64,000 nt of DNA from Juglans regia (lineage: Eukaryota > Streptophyta > Magnoliopsida > Fagales > Juglandaceae), in contig NC_049904.1 of NCBI RefSeq assembly GCF_001411555.2, forward strand, positions 21,093,370-21,157,369, written 5' to 3'. A program made the position numbers and the translations under genes. The notes under the pieces were generated by a model that saw only the letters and a list, made by a program, of their open reading frames with translations, made no database searches and was not told the DNA's origin. Shown piece by piece: positions 1-12,073 of this stretch; within the stretch, counting starts at the first letter, position 1, and every line of letters begins with the position of its first letter.

Positions 1-1012
1 AATTTAGCTCATGTCTACACAATGCATGTCGGAAAATATTTTCCCTTTTTCTTACAGATTTCATGGGTAATGCAAATAAGCGACCGAGGTTGGTTTTTCC
101 CAAGTTCTCATTTCATTACAAAAATATGTAAAGTTTTCAGAAAGTCAACCTCAGTTTCAATAATTCGTGTAAAGCCTAGTATAGGAACCCAGCTTACCTG
201 ACTCTTGCAGCGTATTATCTATGCCTTGAATTCGACCTCTAAAAATCTCGTCACCTATTGATAGAAATTAAATATACACTAAGTGTTAACTGACAATTGA
301 CACAACTTCAATCTAAATAAATAAAACCCATAATCCCAAACCATATTACATAAAAAAAAAAAAAACTCACTAAAACAGCCATATAATAATCTGGACAACC
401 CATACTTCAACCCAAAATACCATATACTAATTTTGATATTGACCTATACACCCACCAAAGTCAACGTCAAACACAAATAATCAAAATATCAACCCCACTT
501 CAATGGCCCCTAACTCCAAGCAACCACCAACAACTCAACCCAAACAACAATAATGTAACTCCAAATAATTTAACCTCCACTCCAACGGTCGTATAAAAAA
601 CCCGAATAGTACAAAAACAGCCACTACTCAACCCCGAGTATCCATTTGATTTACTGCACGTCCAACCCAAATAATCCAAAACTCAAAGACCCTTCCAACA
701 CAAGGTATTTTGCTTACACACAAAAAAATGCCTAGAGAACCCACGAACTACATATTTCAGATATTTCATTGGAGTGAAATAAACTAACTTGAAGTGAATG
801 TGTGTGCGTGCGTAAGAAACGGAGAACGAGAATGGCCTACCGGCGAATGCTAGTTTCTCCAGTGATGGGCTTCAACAGTTACACGAAAAAAAATTCAGGG
901 ACCCACGAAAAAGCAGTACCAAAAATCACAAAGCAAAAAGAATCTACAAGTGATGAGAAAGAGAGGGTCGGCTGAGAGGGTTGTAGTTCAGAGTCTTAAA
1001 TTTACAATAAAG
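1..1012. other. AT-rich intergenic DNA, no gene seen
   Basis: No reading frame of recognisable family and no terminal repeat was found. The stretch is AT-rich with a few poly-A runs. The part from about 780 on becomes more mixed in composition and leads into a GA repeat, as promoter or leader DNA often does, but no downstream exon could be identified. Confidence 0.4.
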
Positions 1013-1014
1013 GA

Positions 1015-1015
<1 letters not shown>

Positions 1016-1065
<50 letters not shown>
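1016..1065. repeat. (GA)n microsatellite
   Basis: About 22 uninterrupted GA dinucleotides. On the minus strand it reads as a CT tract that would encode a Leu-Ser string, so the overlapping short reading frame is an artefact of the repeat. Confidence 0.9.
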
Positions 1066-1066
<1 letters not shown>

Positions 1067-1349
1067 CCTGAAGACAAGGAACACCGTGCGAGAGGGAGAG
1101 AAGAGACGAGTCTATAGAGAGAAACAAAAGATTTGAGGAGAATAACAAACCACAAGGAATCACCTGCTGTGTAGAGAGAATAGGATTAGAGGAGCAGTTT
1201 TCAGTAAAAACAAAGGAGTGTAAAAGAAAAATGGGGGAAACCGTCGGGGTGTGGGGGAAGGAAAAGAAAGGGAACATCTAACCTGCTAAACGGTGACGTT
1301 CCAGGGGTCTTCGGGCTGAGCTTCCGTTATCTGGGCCACGGGCCTAGGC

Positions 1350-3709
1350 TTCACAGAATATATGTTCATGAAACACAACATCACGAGATATGAAAGTTTT
1401 GTGTGTTTCAAGATTATATAGTTTGTATCCTTTTACAGCAAAAGGATATCCAATAAAGATGCATTTTCTCGCTCTTGGTTCAAATTTAGATCTATCACGA
1501 TGCAAGGTGGAAGCAAAACAAAGACAACAAAAAACTTTGAGGTGACTATAAGAAGGAGGTTTAGAATACCAAACCTCATAAGGAGATTTATGTGAGAGTA
1601 ATAAAGTTGGTGTTAGATTTATTAAATGGACAACAGAAAGAATGCAATCACCCCAAAAGTTTAATGGTAAAGAAGCTTGGAATCTGAGGGAACGAGCAAC
1701 ATTTAACAAATGTTGATGTTTCCTTTCGACGACCCCATTTTGTTGTGGTCTTTCAACACAACGTTTCTGGTGTATAACACCTTGGGAGGAAAGAAATTCT
1801 GGCATGTGAAATTTAGTCCCATTATCGGTTCTGATTTTCTTTATTTGAGAATTAAATTGAGTTTAAACTAATTGGAAGAAAGATTGCAAGTAAGGCTTGG
1901 TTTGAGATTTATGTTGTAGAAGAAATACCCAAGTAGTTTTAGAGTAAGCATCTACAATTGTAAGAAAATATTTTGAACCATCTAAAGCAAAAACAGAGAA
2001 TGGTCCTCACAAATCACAGTGAATCAATTCAAATGGATAAACTAAATTTGATTCACTAGAAGGAAAAGGTAGACCTTTTCATTTGGCTAAAGGACAGATT
2101 CTACAAGTACAAGAATTATTGGATTTTGATATATGTAAATCTGAAACACCACTGCTAAGAAATTTCATTTGGAAAAAGAAATATGGCCTAACCTATAATG
2201 CCATAGACTAACATTCTGATTTATTGAAGGAGAAGAAATGGAACAACCAACCAAAGAACTTTGCTTTAAGTAATAAAGGCCAACCTTCTCCTCAACCATC
2301 CTAATCGTTTTCCATGTAGACAGGTCTTGAATGAAACATAGATTGGAAACAAAAACAAGGCAGCATGAGTGGTCACGGGTTAATTTACTAGTAGATATCA
2401 AATTAAAAGAAAAATCAAGAACACAAAGAACATTGCCCAAAGTCAGGTTGTCTAGTAGTTGGATAGTACCAGTATGTGTAACGGGAACTGAATGGCCATT
2501 TGGTAATTTGACAACAGAAGAAAGGTTAGAAGTTATGGAAGAAAAGTGATCAATGGAGCTGACCATATGTTCTGCTGCTCCAGTGTCAATTATCTAGGGC
2601 ATGAGATTACCTACAAAATGATCAGTGGAAGGTGGCTGTGGAGTTGGTAAAATGCTAGAGTTGACTTGATTCACTGATGATGAAATAGATTGTGGTTTGA
2701 GCATGGCAAGTAGCTGCTGGTATTGATCTTGAGACAAAGAAAACTTCAGAGCATCATCATTTGATTTATCCATAGGTGAAGAAGATTGATTAGCTAAAGC
2801 ATTATTTCCATTTTTGGATTTAAAACCAGGAGGAAAGCCATGAATCCTATAACACTTTTTAGAAGTGTGACCTGTGTATCCACAATGACTACACACATGT
2901 TTATCCTTTCGATAATTGGTTTGCTTAGAAGCATTAGTACCAATTTTCGTAGGCTTTGCTGTCAAAGCAGCAACCGATTCAAGGCTAGGGAAAGAAGTCT
3001 CCAAAGTAATCTCTCTCTGTTTCTCTTCTTGTAAGACCAAGGATATGACTTTGTTCATAGAAGGAAAAGCATCAATTAATAGTATCTGACTTTGAATACT
3101 ATTAAAAGAGTCACTTAGCCCCATCAAAAACTGCATTACATACTCCTCTTGTTGAATTTCTTCAAAAAACCTTAGGGTTTCAACAAAACACTGTGGCAAT
3201 CGCCTATAATTTGCTAGCTCATCCTAAAATGATTTCAATTTAGGGTAATAATCACTCACAGACTTCTGATCTTGCTTTAATGAACTAATTGCCTTACGTA
3301 ATTGAAAAATTCTTGGACGATTACCTTGTGAGAAGCGGTCCTGTAAGTCTTTCCACATATTGGAGGCATTATCAATGTTGAGAATGCTTGATCCAATGTT
3401 CTTTGCCACTTAATTGAGGATCCACGAAACTACCATGTCATTACACCGAATCCATGGCCAATAGAGTGGATGTGCTTCAGACTTCGGCTTTTTGTGAATT
3501 CCAGTGATAAATCCGGTCTTGTTCTTCGCACTGATGGCTTTGGACATGGACCATGACCAAGAATGGTAATTATCACCATTTAAACGATCGGTAACAAGCA
3601 TAACACCAAGATTTTCTCCATGGTGTAAGAAATAAGGATTTGAGGGGTTATCAAGAGAAGGAGAAAAAGTAGAAGAAGAAGAATCTGAATCAGATGAATC
3701 GGAATCCAT
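1350..3709 (-). pseudogene. Copia gag-pol remnant (gag, protease, partial integrase)
   Basis: Gag begins at an ATG ending at 3709, with an acidic Ser/Asp N-terminus and a motif around LNGDNYHSWSWSM. It continues through LWKDL/RFSQG-like gag sequence (3409-3224) and a region (3199-2594) with the zinc knuckle CSHCGYTGHTSKKC near 2880-2840. A protease IIDTGA motif lies near 2590, LWHYRLGH near 2185, and an integrase stretch with [16 protein letters not shown] near 1750-1690. Stops at about 3410, 3215, 2594 and 2160 interrupt the frame. The acidic DTG is kept but no full polyprotein can be made. Confidence 0.85.
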
Positions 3710-3737
3710 GACAAATCTCGCAGAGTAGCGGTTTATT

Positions 3738-3748
3738 CTCTAATACCA
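3738..3748 (-). other. Copia primer binding site (initiator Met tRNA type)
   Basis: The minus strand reads TGGTATTAGAG, one mismatch from the usual TGGTATCAGAG, and abuts the LTR end with no spacer. This fixes the element's orientation. Confidence 0.75.
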
Positions 3749-3965
3749 TGACAAAATTGGAGTTCTGCCATGGATTTGTGATCAAGCTGATGAACAGGCA
3801 GAGCTAGGGTTCGAGAATAGAGAGAGAGATTTGGACAAAATGTATTCGTATTGTGTATATTTTCTATTGTTTTATTTACAATTAAAAAGAAGTATTTATA
3901 TGTACTAAAATACAAGGGCAAAAATGTAATTGTACATATAAAGGAAAACTAATGTATTTCTGACA
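3749..3965 (-). repeat. Copia 5' LTR (217 bp)
   Basis: The minus strand begins TGTCAGAAATAC and ends TTTTGTCA, the TG...CA form of an LTR. It contains a TATATAAATAC box near 3900 and an AATAAA-type signal, and is followed directly by the primer binding site. No second copy was seen in the window. Confidence 0.7.
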
Positions 3966-4029
3966 ATAATACAATTATAATATATATTATAATATACTAC
4001 AATATATTATCACTATATATTATAATATA

Positions 4030-4150
4030 TATACTATATTATAAACATACCGGAAAAACTGGACATTAGAAGTACTGGTTTAAAGGTGTAATCGGTATAG
4101 TATCAATTTTTCAAATCTCAAAATCGGTATATATCGATTCGGTTTTAAAA
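4030..4150. repeat. Fragment of the GGTGTAA/ACCGG repeat family (family C)
   Basis: The stretch has an AT-palindromic block followed by AAGGTGTAATCGGTATAG and ACCGG-like words. These resemble the larger copies at 50.3-51.0, 51.05-51.33 and 56.15-56.5 kb. It is short and diverged. Confidence 0.45.
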
Positions 4151-4738
4151 TACGTACTCATGACAGAGACATGTCAAGAAGCCCAGCACCAGCAGAAAAT
4201 CTTAGTAGAGCTAGCTAGCTGATGTACCAGCCTTGATGAAGAGGTCGCTACAGGTACGGCCGGCGATAGTGTTCGTGCTAAGGCGAGTACCCTTCACGCA
4301 GTCACCAAGGGGAAGAGTCTGGTGCTATATATCTCCACATACATGCTTAAACCTAGCTTCTCTCATCCAAACGAATTCTTTCTCTCCGACCGGTCTGTAG
4401 TGCATTGCGACCACGACAGAGGTGTTTGTAAGAGACAGAAAACGTTCAATGAGAGACCCTTTTACAAGTTTAGAGCTCAATCTACCGGTATTTACCATGC
4501 ACTGGCTACAATAATATATAAGAGTACGGAAAGAATTCTTCTTCAACAATAGCATAATATCGTGGAGGAATATAAGATGAAATTGTATGGAAATTTTTGA
4601 AAATCCCTTTCGTAATCAAAACATTCAAAATAAAGTCAAAATGAAAAGGAAAAATATTTTGACAGCAAATTTAGATAAAGTTATAAAAGAGACGTGTCTC
4701 TGTCATTCTTCCATAACGAATTTGGTGTATTTTTGTAG

Positions 4739-5842
4739 TTGAAGCCCTTAAACAAATAGCCGCAGGGCTGGGGAAGAAGGACTGGAATTTCCATGTAGAC
4801 CCACGCAGCAATGATCCAAGTTGGGGAACAAGGCTCATGAAATTGGGTCCAATAACGTGCAACAATTCTATAGCATGCAATTGTGCATACCCTGATGGTG
4901 AATGTCACGTGGTCGGACTGTACGAAACCTATCTTTAATTTCCTTGTATCTTGTTGTTGAGGTTTTTCGGATAATTAAAATTTCTTCATACAAAACTAGA
5001 AATTATTTATACTATACTTAAAACATCTCTAAATTGCTAACGATCTTGGAAACACAAGGGCCAAGGCATCAATACCTCCCTTTATATACAATTCAGGTAT
5101 AGAATGAAAGAATGGATTATATATGATTTCGTATTCTCAGCCCGTTTGGATGTTGAGATGGTCTTAACTCATATCATTCCATCTCCTGTAATCTCATTTA
5201 ATCTCAACTTTTCAGTTTCAATTTTAAATTTTTAAATTTTTCATTTAATCATTACCTCAACATTACAACTTTTTCAAATGTTCAGATAAAACATAAAAAA
5301 TAATTCAATTTTTTCAAATTCGAAAAATAAAAATTATATTAAAAAATTATATTTTAACAATATTTTAACTTTATAATATTTTTATTCAATTTTTTTCAAT
5401 CATTTTTCAAGACCACATAAAACTCATGATAAATCATTAATCATTATTATTTACAAACTATTTCACTACTATATATTCACAATATGATATTTATCATCTC
5501 ATTTCATTGATCTCAACAGTACTACTTCTTTATCACATTACATCTATTTGGGATATGTGCCGTATGAATATTTTCAAAGCTTGTGAGTTATTGAAAAAAT
5601 GACTTTCAAAGTCGGATATAGAATCTGCAGTACCATGCATGGGTCTGACATCTCATAATTTTGGTCGATGAAGATTGCGTTGAATTATGGTTTACAATTG
5701 AACCAGTGTTCAAACAGTTTATCACATTAATCCTTTAATTTGCCTTTAACTATATATCCTTGTCATACAGATTTCTAAAAGGGCGGGATCTTCCTGGTGT
5801 GCTTCCAACATCCCTTGTGAAGCTGCCTCACATAACGATGAT
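4739..5842 (+). pseudogene. LRR-VIII receptor-like kinase, ectodomain fragment (two exon-like pieces)
   Basis: Piece 1 (4739-about 4915) follows a TTTTTGTAG acceptor. It reads VEALKQIAAGLGKKDWNF, then DP and a Cys-rich stretch (TCNNSIACNCAYPDGECHV). Piece 2 (about 5769-5841) follows an ACAG acceptor and reads FLKGRDLPGVLPTSLVKLPH, before a GTAAGT donor. From memory these are the mature N-terminus and first LRR of the LRR-VIII-2 family (At1g53430/At1g07650-like): EALK.IA..LGK.DW, the C-x-C motif, then L.G.LP..L..LP. No signal-peptide exon, further LRRs, malectin or kinase exons were found nearby. The Copia element and MITEs lie on either side. It is a truncated gene relic, though it could be an assembly-independent partial duplicate of a gene elsewhere. 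Confidence 0.65.
5141..5525. mobile_element. MITE family T (Tourist-like), copy 1
   Basis: Begins CCCGTTTGGATGTTGAGATG and ends in a CATCTCATTTCATTGATCTC segment, the inverted form of the GAGATGAGATG start. The interior is AT-rich, with the ATATTATTTTTAATATT-type core shared by the other copies. The right end is uncertain. Confidence 0.55.
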
Positions 5843-5907
5843 GTAAGTAAAGTAACCAAAAAATTAATAATCAGTAGTACTTGCTACTATCTGAAAAAAT
5901 AAAAAGA

Positions 5908-6100
5908 TTTGAATAGTGAGTTGAAATGAGATGAGTTGAGATGAAAGTTAAAAGTTGAATAAAATATTGTTAGAATATTATTTTTTAATATTATTATTGT
6001 TTTGAGATTTGAAATTTTTGAATTGTTTAATGTATTTTATGTAGAAATTTGTGAAAATTATAAAGATGATCAGATGAGATGAAATGAGATCGTTACAGAG
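5908..6100. mobile_element. MITE family T, copy 2
   Basis: Short version of the same family: TTTGAATAGTGAGTTGAAATG at the left, the GTTGAATAAAATATTG core, and GATGAGATGAAATGAGATCG at the right. It lies just downstream of the LRR-VIII fragment. Confidence 0.6.
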
Positions 6101-6492
6101 GAGGGAAAGACTCCCAATCTTCACTCCTCAGAAGGAACCAGACATCCATACTTATACCAATCCGCTACATCAAAATCTATGGTTCCATGAACTATAGGTG
6201 GAGACATTACAGTTAGATTTCACAAAATCTCAATAAGTGAAACCAAAGCTAACACTCAAAATACAAAAGGTAGACAAATATGAAATCATGCAAAATAGAA
6301 AATTTCAGAGAATTATAACATTTGGAATTTCCAAGTATCGGTATAAACACATTTCTCACACAAGACACCACACACCCGAAAATTGCATTTTTATTTTGAA
6401 AGTATCTAATTCATTAAGGAAAGAACCATGGTTTTCCTTATGGACCATCCACACACTCAGGTTCCCTATCACCACAGGTTCAGGGTGAAAAC

Positions 6493-6692
6493 CGATAGTG
6501 TTGGTGCGGTTTTTGGCCAAAACCAACGCCGACCGACGTCTAAAAAAATGGAGAAGCCACCGACCATAACTGGTCAATGGGAAGGAGGAAACCGATCGAG
6601 GCAGTTCTTTGGCGATTCTCGGTTGGCGTCGGTTCCCCTGGTGGCGATTATCCACTGAGAGAATAATGGGATAGACTAAGAGAGAGAGTTGA

Positions 6693-6739
<47 letters not shown>

Positions 6740-6800
6740 ACAGAGGAGAGAAAGTAGCAGAGTAAATCGGGAGGAAGAAGAGGCAGGGGAAGAAGAAGAC
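6493..6800. other. GC-richer unclassified block with a (GA)n tract
   Basis: ACCGAC/CCGGTT-rich DNA followed by a GA microsatellite at about 6698-6736. Minus-strand reading frames here are Ser/Leu-rich products of the repeat. No protein family was recognised. Confidence 0.4.
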
Positions 6801-6805
6801 ACGTC

Positions 6806-6932
6806 TCGAAACGATACCGTTCCACTTACATTTAAGTGGAACGGTGTCCTTTAAGACTTTTTGTTTTTCTTACGTTCTTACTAAAATGATGTCGTTCCAC
6901 TTAAACTTAAGTGGAACGGCATCGTTTCGATA
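6806..6932. repeat. Compound palindrome (two hairpins inside an inverted repeat)
   Basis: Hairpin 1 (about 6819-6846) has arms CCGTTCCACTTA and TAAGTGGAACGG with a 4-bp loop. Hairpin 2 (about 6894-6919) has arms CGTTCCACTTAA and TTAAGTGGAACG with a 2-bp loop. The outer ends, CGAAACGATACCGTTCC on the left and its complement on the right, also pair. The layout suggests a small inverted-repeat transposon or a foldback sequence. Confidence 0.7.
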
Positions 6933-7393
6933 AGGGTATATTAAAAAAAATTATTATATTGGTCAGTTCAGTAGTTCGGTCCAGACTAAACCACTGCATG
7001 TCGGTTTCTTCAAATTGCCAACGCAAGCCGACCAGTTCTCCACCGGTTCCTGACGCGGCCGGTTAGTTCGCGTCGGTGGCGGCCTGAGGCGTCAGTTTCT
7101 GTACAGCCCTACCACAGGTAACAATTGTGTGTGTGACTTCATAACAAAGAAAGCCTAGCTACGCGCTCGGCACGTATGTGATCAGACATCCTCTAGCCTC
7201 CGCCAGCAGACAGGCAATGGAGTCAACCCGATAGCGTTATCGTCTTGCCCGAGCCCGTTGTCACTCAGCGACAACCTAGGGGACGTCATTCAGTTTTATG
7301 CACTCTTGTGTGACTAGAGGAGCTCAATTGAAATAATGCTCCATCTCAACTTGGGGTTGTGATCCATACAAAATCCATACCATCATTTTATTA

Positions 7394-7745
7394 ATGCATA
7401 TAACATGGTCTCCCCTGTGGCGCCCCCAACCCCCATGTAAGGAAACACAGGAATCGAGATGCCAAGATGATGACAACACGGTCACGCATCCCAACGATAG
7501 TGCCATGTGTGTGTACATGCAACAGTGTACAATAAAAATGCAGCGGATAATTAAGTCAACTAAGTACCAGAGTTTAAACACAATTTAAACAATCCGTAAA
7601 AGGTTTAAAAAGTTATACAGTCATCCAAATAAATATTTTACAAGTCTCAAATAAAACTAGTGATACCAAATCACTCCTCGGGCGGAGCTGAATCCCCAGG
7701 CTCACCCTCACATTCATCTGTATCAAAATCTGCGTTACCACAAAA
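7394..7745 (-). repeat. Gypsy-type LTR end fragment
   Basis: The minus strand contains CATGTACACACACATGGCAC, then TTGGGATGCGTGACC, then a G-rich end. It parallels the right end of the solo LTR at 9933-12073 (about 11730-12073), including the preceding GATGAATGTGAGGGTGAGCC segment. It is a second, diverged member of the same LTR family in opposite orientation, abutting a Copia LTR. Confidence 0.6.
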
Positions 7746-8529
7746 TGGTACCCTTTATATAGGCAAGACACAAGCCCCTTCATATATAATGGAAAACACA
7801 AGCCCCTTTATATAGGCAAGACTAGAGACCCTTATTTATTACTCCTACAACTTTTGAGTTACCCTCATTATTTCATCCATAAAAAAGTAGCAAGGGTTAA
7901 CAACTTTATTTATTAAGGGCAATTACCAATGCTTGATAGATGAAGTGAATCATCTTAAATGAAGTGAACCACCTTAGAGAAGACAAATTATTTTCTTGGG
8001 AAACCAAAAGTCTAACATTCTCCCACTTTGTTCACTTAATAGGTAAAATTGAAATGACAAAAAATAATGCCCTCAATTCTGTCAAGGTGTCCTATACATG
8101 AACCATGGTAGTATTGCTCTCTATAGTGAGCATTTCCTTCCACGCGTCACAACTAATAAAAGTCATTCAAGTCCAACTTATTCACATAATGGATATAACG
8201 AATTCGTTACTTTATGTGCAAAACTAAAATTGAATTCAACTTTACTATTTGTGGAATATATAGAAACATGAGAGAGATTTGACTCTAGATAGGCCCATAT
8301 GATCCACATGACCCTAAAATTGTTTTATCGATAAACCTTTAGTCATTGGATTGGCTAACATCAAATCTGTACTAGTGTGCTCAGTATACACCACATTATT
8401 TTTATTTTTTTTTGCTCTCTCCCACACTTATTGTTCTTTGAGAAGAACATTGTAGCAATGTTATCACAAATAATCTTTATTAGCCTTTGAATGGAATCGA
8501 CAACTTTAAGACCAAAAATAAAAAATTTT

Positions 8530-9932
8530 AACCACATAACTTATGTCGTTGCTTCATAGCAAGAATAAATTATGCCTCCATAGTAGACTTAGCAAATATA
8601 GATTGCTTTGTACTCTTCCAAGATATAGCTCATTCAGCAAGAAGAAATATATATCCAGAAGTAGACTTTTTGGTGTCTATACAACCGGCAAAATCTGAAT
8701 CTGAATAGCCAACAACTTTTAAACTTTTTGTATCCCTATAGGTTAGTATGTAGTCCTTGGTTCCTTGCCTGTAGACTTTTTATATGACCATCTTTGCAGC
8801 TATCCAATGTTGAAGGCTTGGGTTACTTTGATAGCGACCGAATAATCCAACTGCTGGACATATGTCTAGACGGGTGCAAACTTGAGCATACATCAAGCTA
8901 CCCACTGCAGATGCATAAGGCACACTTTTCATCTGCTCTTGTTCCAACGCATTTTTAGGTGATTGACCTTGATGAAATTTATCACCTTTGATTATAGGAG
9001 CTACAGAGGCTTTACAATCTTTCATACGGAATCTCTGTAAAACTTTTTCAATGTAGGCCTTTTGAGACTCTTTGTGTCCCATCTCTGTGAATCTCTATGC
9101 CAATGACATAAGAGGTTTCACCCATATCCTTCATTTCAAAGTTTTGGGAGAGAAATTATTTTGTCTCATGTAATAAGCCAAAATCACTGCTTGCAAGAAA
9201 AATATCGTCTACATTGGAAAATGTATTTTCTCCTATTGATCTTAAGGTATATACATTGATCAACAAGATTCTCGATAAAACCTTATGAGATAACAATCTT
9301 GGGAAGTTTTAAATACCATTGATGGGAAGCTAGTTTAGTCCATAAAGAGAATTTTTCAACTTACATACTTTCTGACTGTCATCACTGAAACCCTTTAGCG
9401 GCAAGTCTAGACCTATATTGTTCGACATTACCTGAAGAATCTCGTTTGGTTTTATAAACCCATTTGTAGCCAATTGTTTCCACCCCTTCTGGTAGTTCGA
9501 TGAGATCCCAAACTTGGTTCTTATAAATGGATTCTAACTCATTCCTCATGGCATTCAACCAAAATGTAGATTTATCTCTACTCATCACTTGTGAAAACTT
9601 AATTGGGTCTTCTAGAAGTCCAACATCAAAATCAGACTCAGTTAGGTATACAATGTAATCATCTGGAATAGCAGGCCTACATATTCTTGAGGATCTTCTT
9701 TGAGCCACTACTACGTCATTTGGAGATGACTCAATTGGCTCAGATTGTAAATGCGGAATAACTTCAAGTTGAACCTCATTTATGGGAACATGTCATTCTT
9801 GAAAAGCCCATACTCAGATGGCAATGAGTCAAGGATGAAATGGACCAAAAACGACTTAGATATCTCTATCTTTATGCCCTTAAGTTGAGAAACAATATCT
9901 CTCATTTCTGTAATGTATGCATTCATACCCTA
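8530..9932 (-). pseudogene. Copia pol remnant (reverse transcriptase, RNase H)
   Basis: The 9708-9382 segment encodes the start of the Copia reverse transcriptase, with NELESIYKNQVWDLIELPEG and YKWVYKTKRD. Around 9230-9180 the catalytic YVDD box is present in altered form (NVDDI). The 9082-8780 segment has KVLQRFRMKDC and a Copia-type PYASAVGSLMYA. RNase H words (YSDSDFAGCIDTKKSTSGY) lie near 8700-8640. Stops and frameshifts separate the pieces, and the integrase region is largely missing. Confidence 0.8.
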
Positions 9933-12073
9933 TGATACCCTGTATTTTAGTGTATTTTAATTGAAGGATTATTTTAATTAATTTAAATATTGGTTCTCTT
10001 GTTTTAAGTTTATCGGATTTTTTGTTGGTTTATTTTTATGATTTTTAAGTTGTGAAATTTATTTTGATATGCTTTCTTAATATTAATTATTGTTATGCAT
10101 TTAAATTGCTCTTTATTTTAAATTAATTTATTATTGGGTTTAATTATTTTATTCTCATTTAATCACTACGTTCAAATTAATTTATTTGACTTACTATTTT
10201 GAAATCTTTTTCGTTGGATCATTTGTGTGACCCAAGATGTAAGGATTGGACCTCATTTCTTTTTCTTATTCTTCTTTTTTCTTTTTCCTTTTATTCTTTT
10301 CTTTTTCTCCTCATTTCTTTTCTCTTCTCTCTCTCTCTTCTCCTGCACGCGATTTCCTTCTCTCTCTCCCCGTCCGCTCGCCTTCCACCACAGCGCCGCC
10401 GTGCACCACCCATTACCCTCCCCGCCCCTCCCATTCGTCTCCCCTTCGGCCGATGACCATACCCTCCAATTTCCAGCTCCTCTCACGCAACCGTGAACTC
10501 CCACGCACTGCTTCAAGCCGCAACACTCCTTGTGTTCGCACGCCTCCGTTGTGCAGCCATTGGCCACCAACTCTTCATCACATCACTGGCTACCCCCTAG
10601 CTACCTAACCCACCCATCCTCAGCTCTGATCTGCCACCGGCAAAGTCCATCCAATTCCATTTTAGTTTTGGAATTTTTGGACTTCAACCGTCCTCTACGC
10701 CGCCACCCATGGCCAACCACCACCACCATTAGTTTAACCGACATCCCTAAGCCCTTCCCTAGTAATCTCAAGTCTTCGTTTGTCCCCGTTCAAAATCTAG
10801 CATTTTGAGACCCACGGCCATAGTCCAAAATACATTGTTTTGTTGCTGTTCCTCCACTTCTACCACCTCCATGATCCTTCAAAAATTATATTATAGCACT
10901 GTAAGTATTTTTCCAAATAACTTTTGAGATTTAAATGTATTTTTGCTCTAACACATATTTACTGTGATTTGGTTGGTTGTGCTGGACTGAGTCCAAGGAG
11001 TAAGGAGGTAGGTTGGATTGAAGGATGGAGCTGTGTGATTGCATTATGTTGGGTTTTGTTGACTGTTGAATATTTGTGTTATGTCATATACAATGCATTT
11101 GCATGCATGTTCATGTTTGTAAATGAAAATTGGGTTTTCGTGTAATTGCATTCATGTTCATGTGTATATTTAAAAAATGCCTTTTTCATGTGAGAGAAAG
11201 GAAAGAGACTGTAGGGATGGTGGTAGAGTCCCGCCTATGATTCTCGCCTACGGTGCACGCGATAAGGATGATGGTAAGCAAGGATGGTGGTATAGTCCCG
11301 CCTGTGATTCCCGCCTACGGTGCATGCGGTAGGGATGGTGGTAGAGTCCCACCTGTGATTCCCACCTACGGTGCACGCGGTAGGGATAGTGGTAAGCAAG
11401 GATGGTGGTAGAGTCTCGCCTGTGATTCTCGCCTACAGTGCACGCAGTAGGGATGGTGGTATAGTCCCGCCTGCGATTCCCGCCTACAGTGTCCGATAAA
11501 TGGTTGGATTTTGTGTGAATCATTTTCTGGAAAAATGACGAATTATATTTTTTGGGCCAAAATGAGATTTTGGCGTGTGTTGGAAAACATTCATTTTCGG
11601 AGAAATTATATTTTGGGTCTGATGCATATTTCATCATATGCATGCATGTTGGTTGCATTAATGCACTTTTATCTTGTGTGTTGTTTGGATTATTACTTAC
11701 CTACGATACTGTTTTATGGTACTGTAGATGTTGACGCAGGTGAGGACGAAGAGCCTAAGGGATCGGCTCTGTGAAGGGAATGACATGTAGTTGCTTTTGG
11801 ATTATGGGATATGTTCCCTTTTGTCTATGTATTTGGCTTTCTACTTTATTTTACGAATAACTGTATAACTTTTTAAAGGTAATTTATTTTGAATATTTGT
11901 ATTAAACAATTCTGGTACTTAGTCGACGTATTTAAATTATCTACTGCATTTTTGTTGTACATTTTCTGCATGTACACACACTTGGCACTTATCGTTGGGA
12001 TGCGTGACCCATGTTGTCATCATCCCGACGTCACGATTCTCGCATTGTCGTACGAGGGGGTCGGGGCGTCACA
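9933..12073 (+). mobile_element. Solo LTR, gypsy type (2.1 kb)
   Basis: Begins TGATACCCTG and ends GGGGCGTCACA, with TG...CA termini, and sits inside a Copia gag frame. It has no internal coding region. It holds a CT-rich block (10250-10760), a tandem-repeat block (11211-11492) and a conserved right end shared with 7394-7745. The flanks share only TACC, so the target duplication is imperfect or partly lost. Reading frames inside it are low-complexity. Confidence 0.7.
11211..11492 (+). repeat. Tandem repeat inside the solo LTR (~57-bp units)
   Basis: Five units of the form GGATGGTGGTAGAGTCCCGC, then (C/T)GTGATTC(C/T)CGCCTACGGTG and CACGCGGTA. Some units are separated by a GGTAAGCAAGGATGG spacer, giving alternating short and long periods. 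Units are about 90% alike by eye. Confidence 0.8.

Larger units (their letters stand above)
1344..3965 (-). mobile_element. Ty1/Copia retrotransposon, 3'-truncated
   Basis: Read on the minus strand the order is 5' LTR (3965-3749), primer binding site (3748-3738), gag, zinc knuckle, protease, GAG-pre-integrase motif and integrase core. The sequence stops resembling the element near 1344, so reverse transcriptase, RNase H and the 3' LTR are missing. The gag type, with a UBN2-like region followed by a CX2CX4HX4C knuckle and then a Gly-Phe-Pro-Pro-Gly motif, is that of RE1-like Copia elements. In-frame stops show it is dead. Confidence 0.85.

Noticed and set aside
1002..1277. Minus-strand frame with a Leu-Ser string
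   Set aside because: It is a translation of the (GA)n microsatellite; no conserved part.
4322..4908. Overlapping short frames on both strands
   Set aside because: They overlap on opposite strands with no family resemblance; the plus-strand exon piece at 4739 explains the second half better.
6356..6802. 148-codon minus-strand frame
   Set aside because: Ser/Leu-rich low complexity from the GA tract; no family recognised.
10199..10808. Several overlapping plus- and minus-strand frames
   Set aside because: They lie in the CT-rich block of a solo LTR and have biased composition in every frame.
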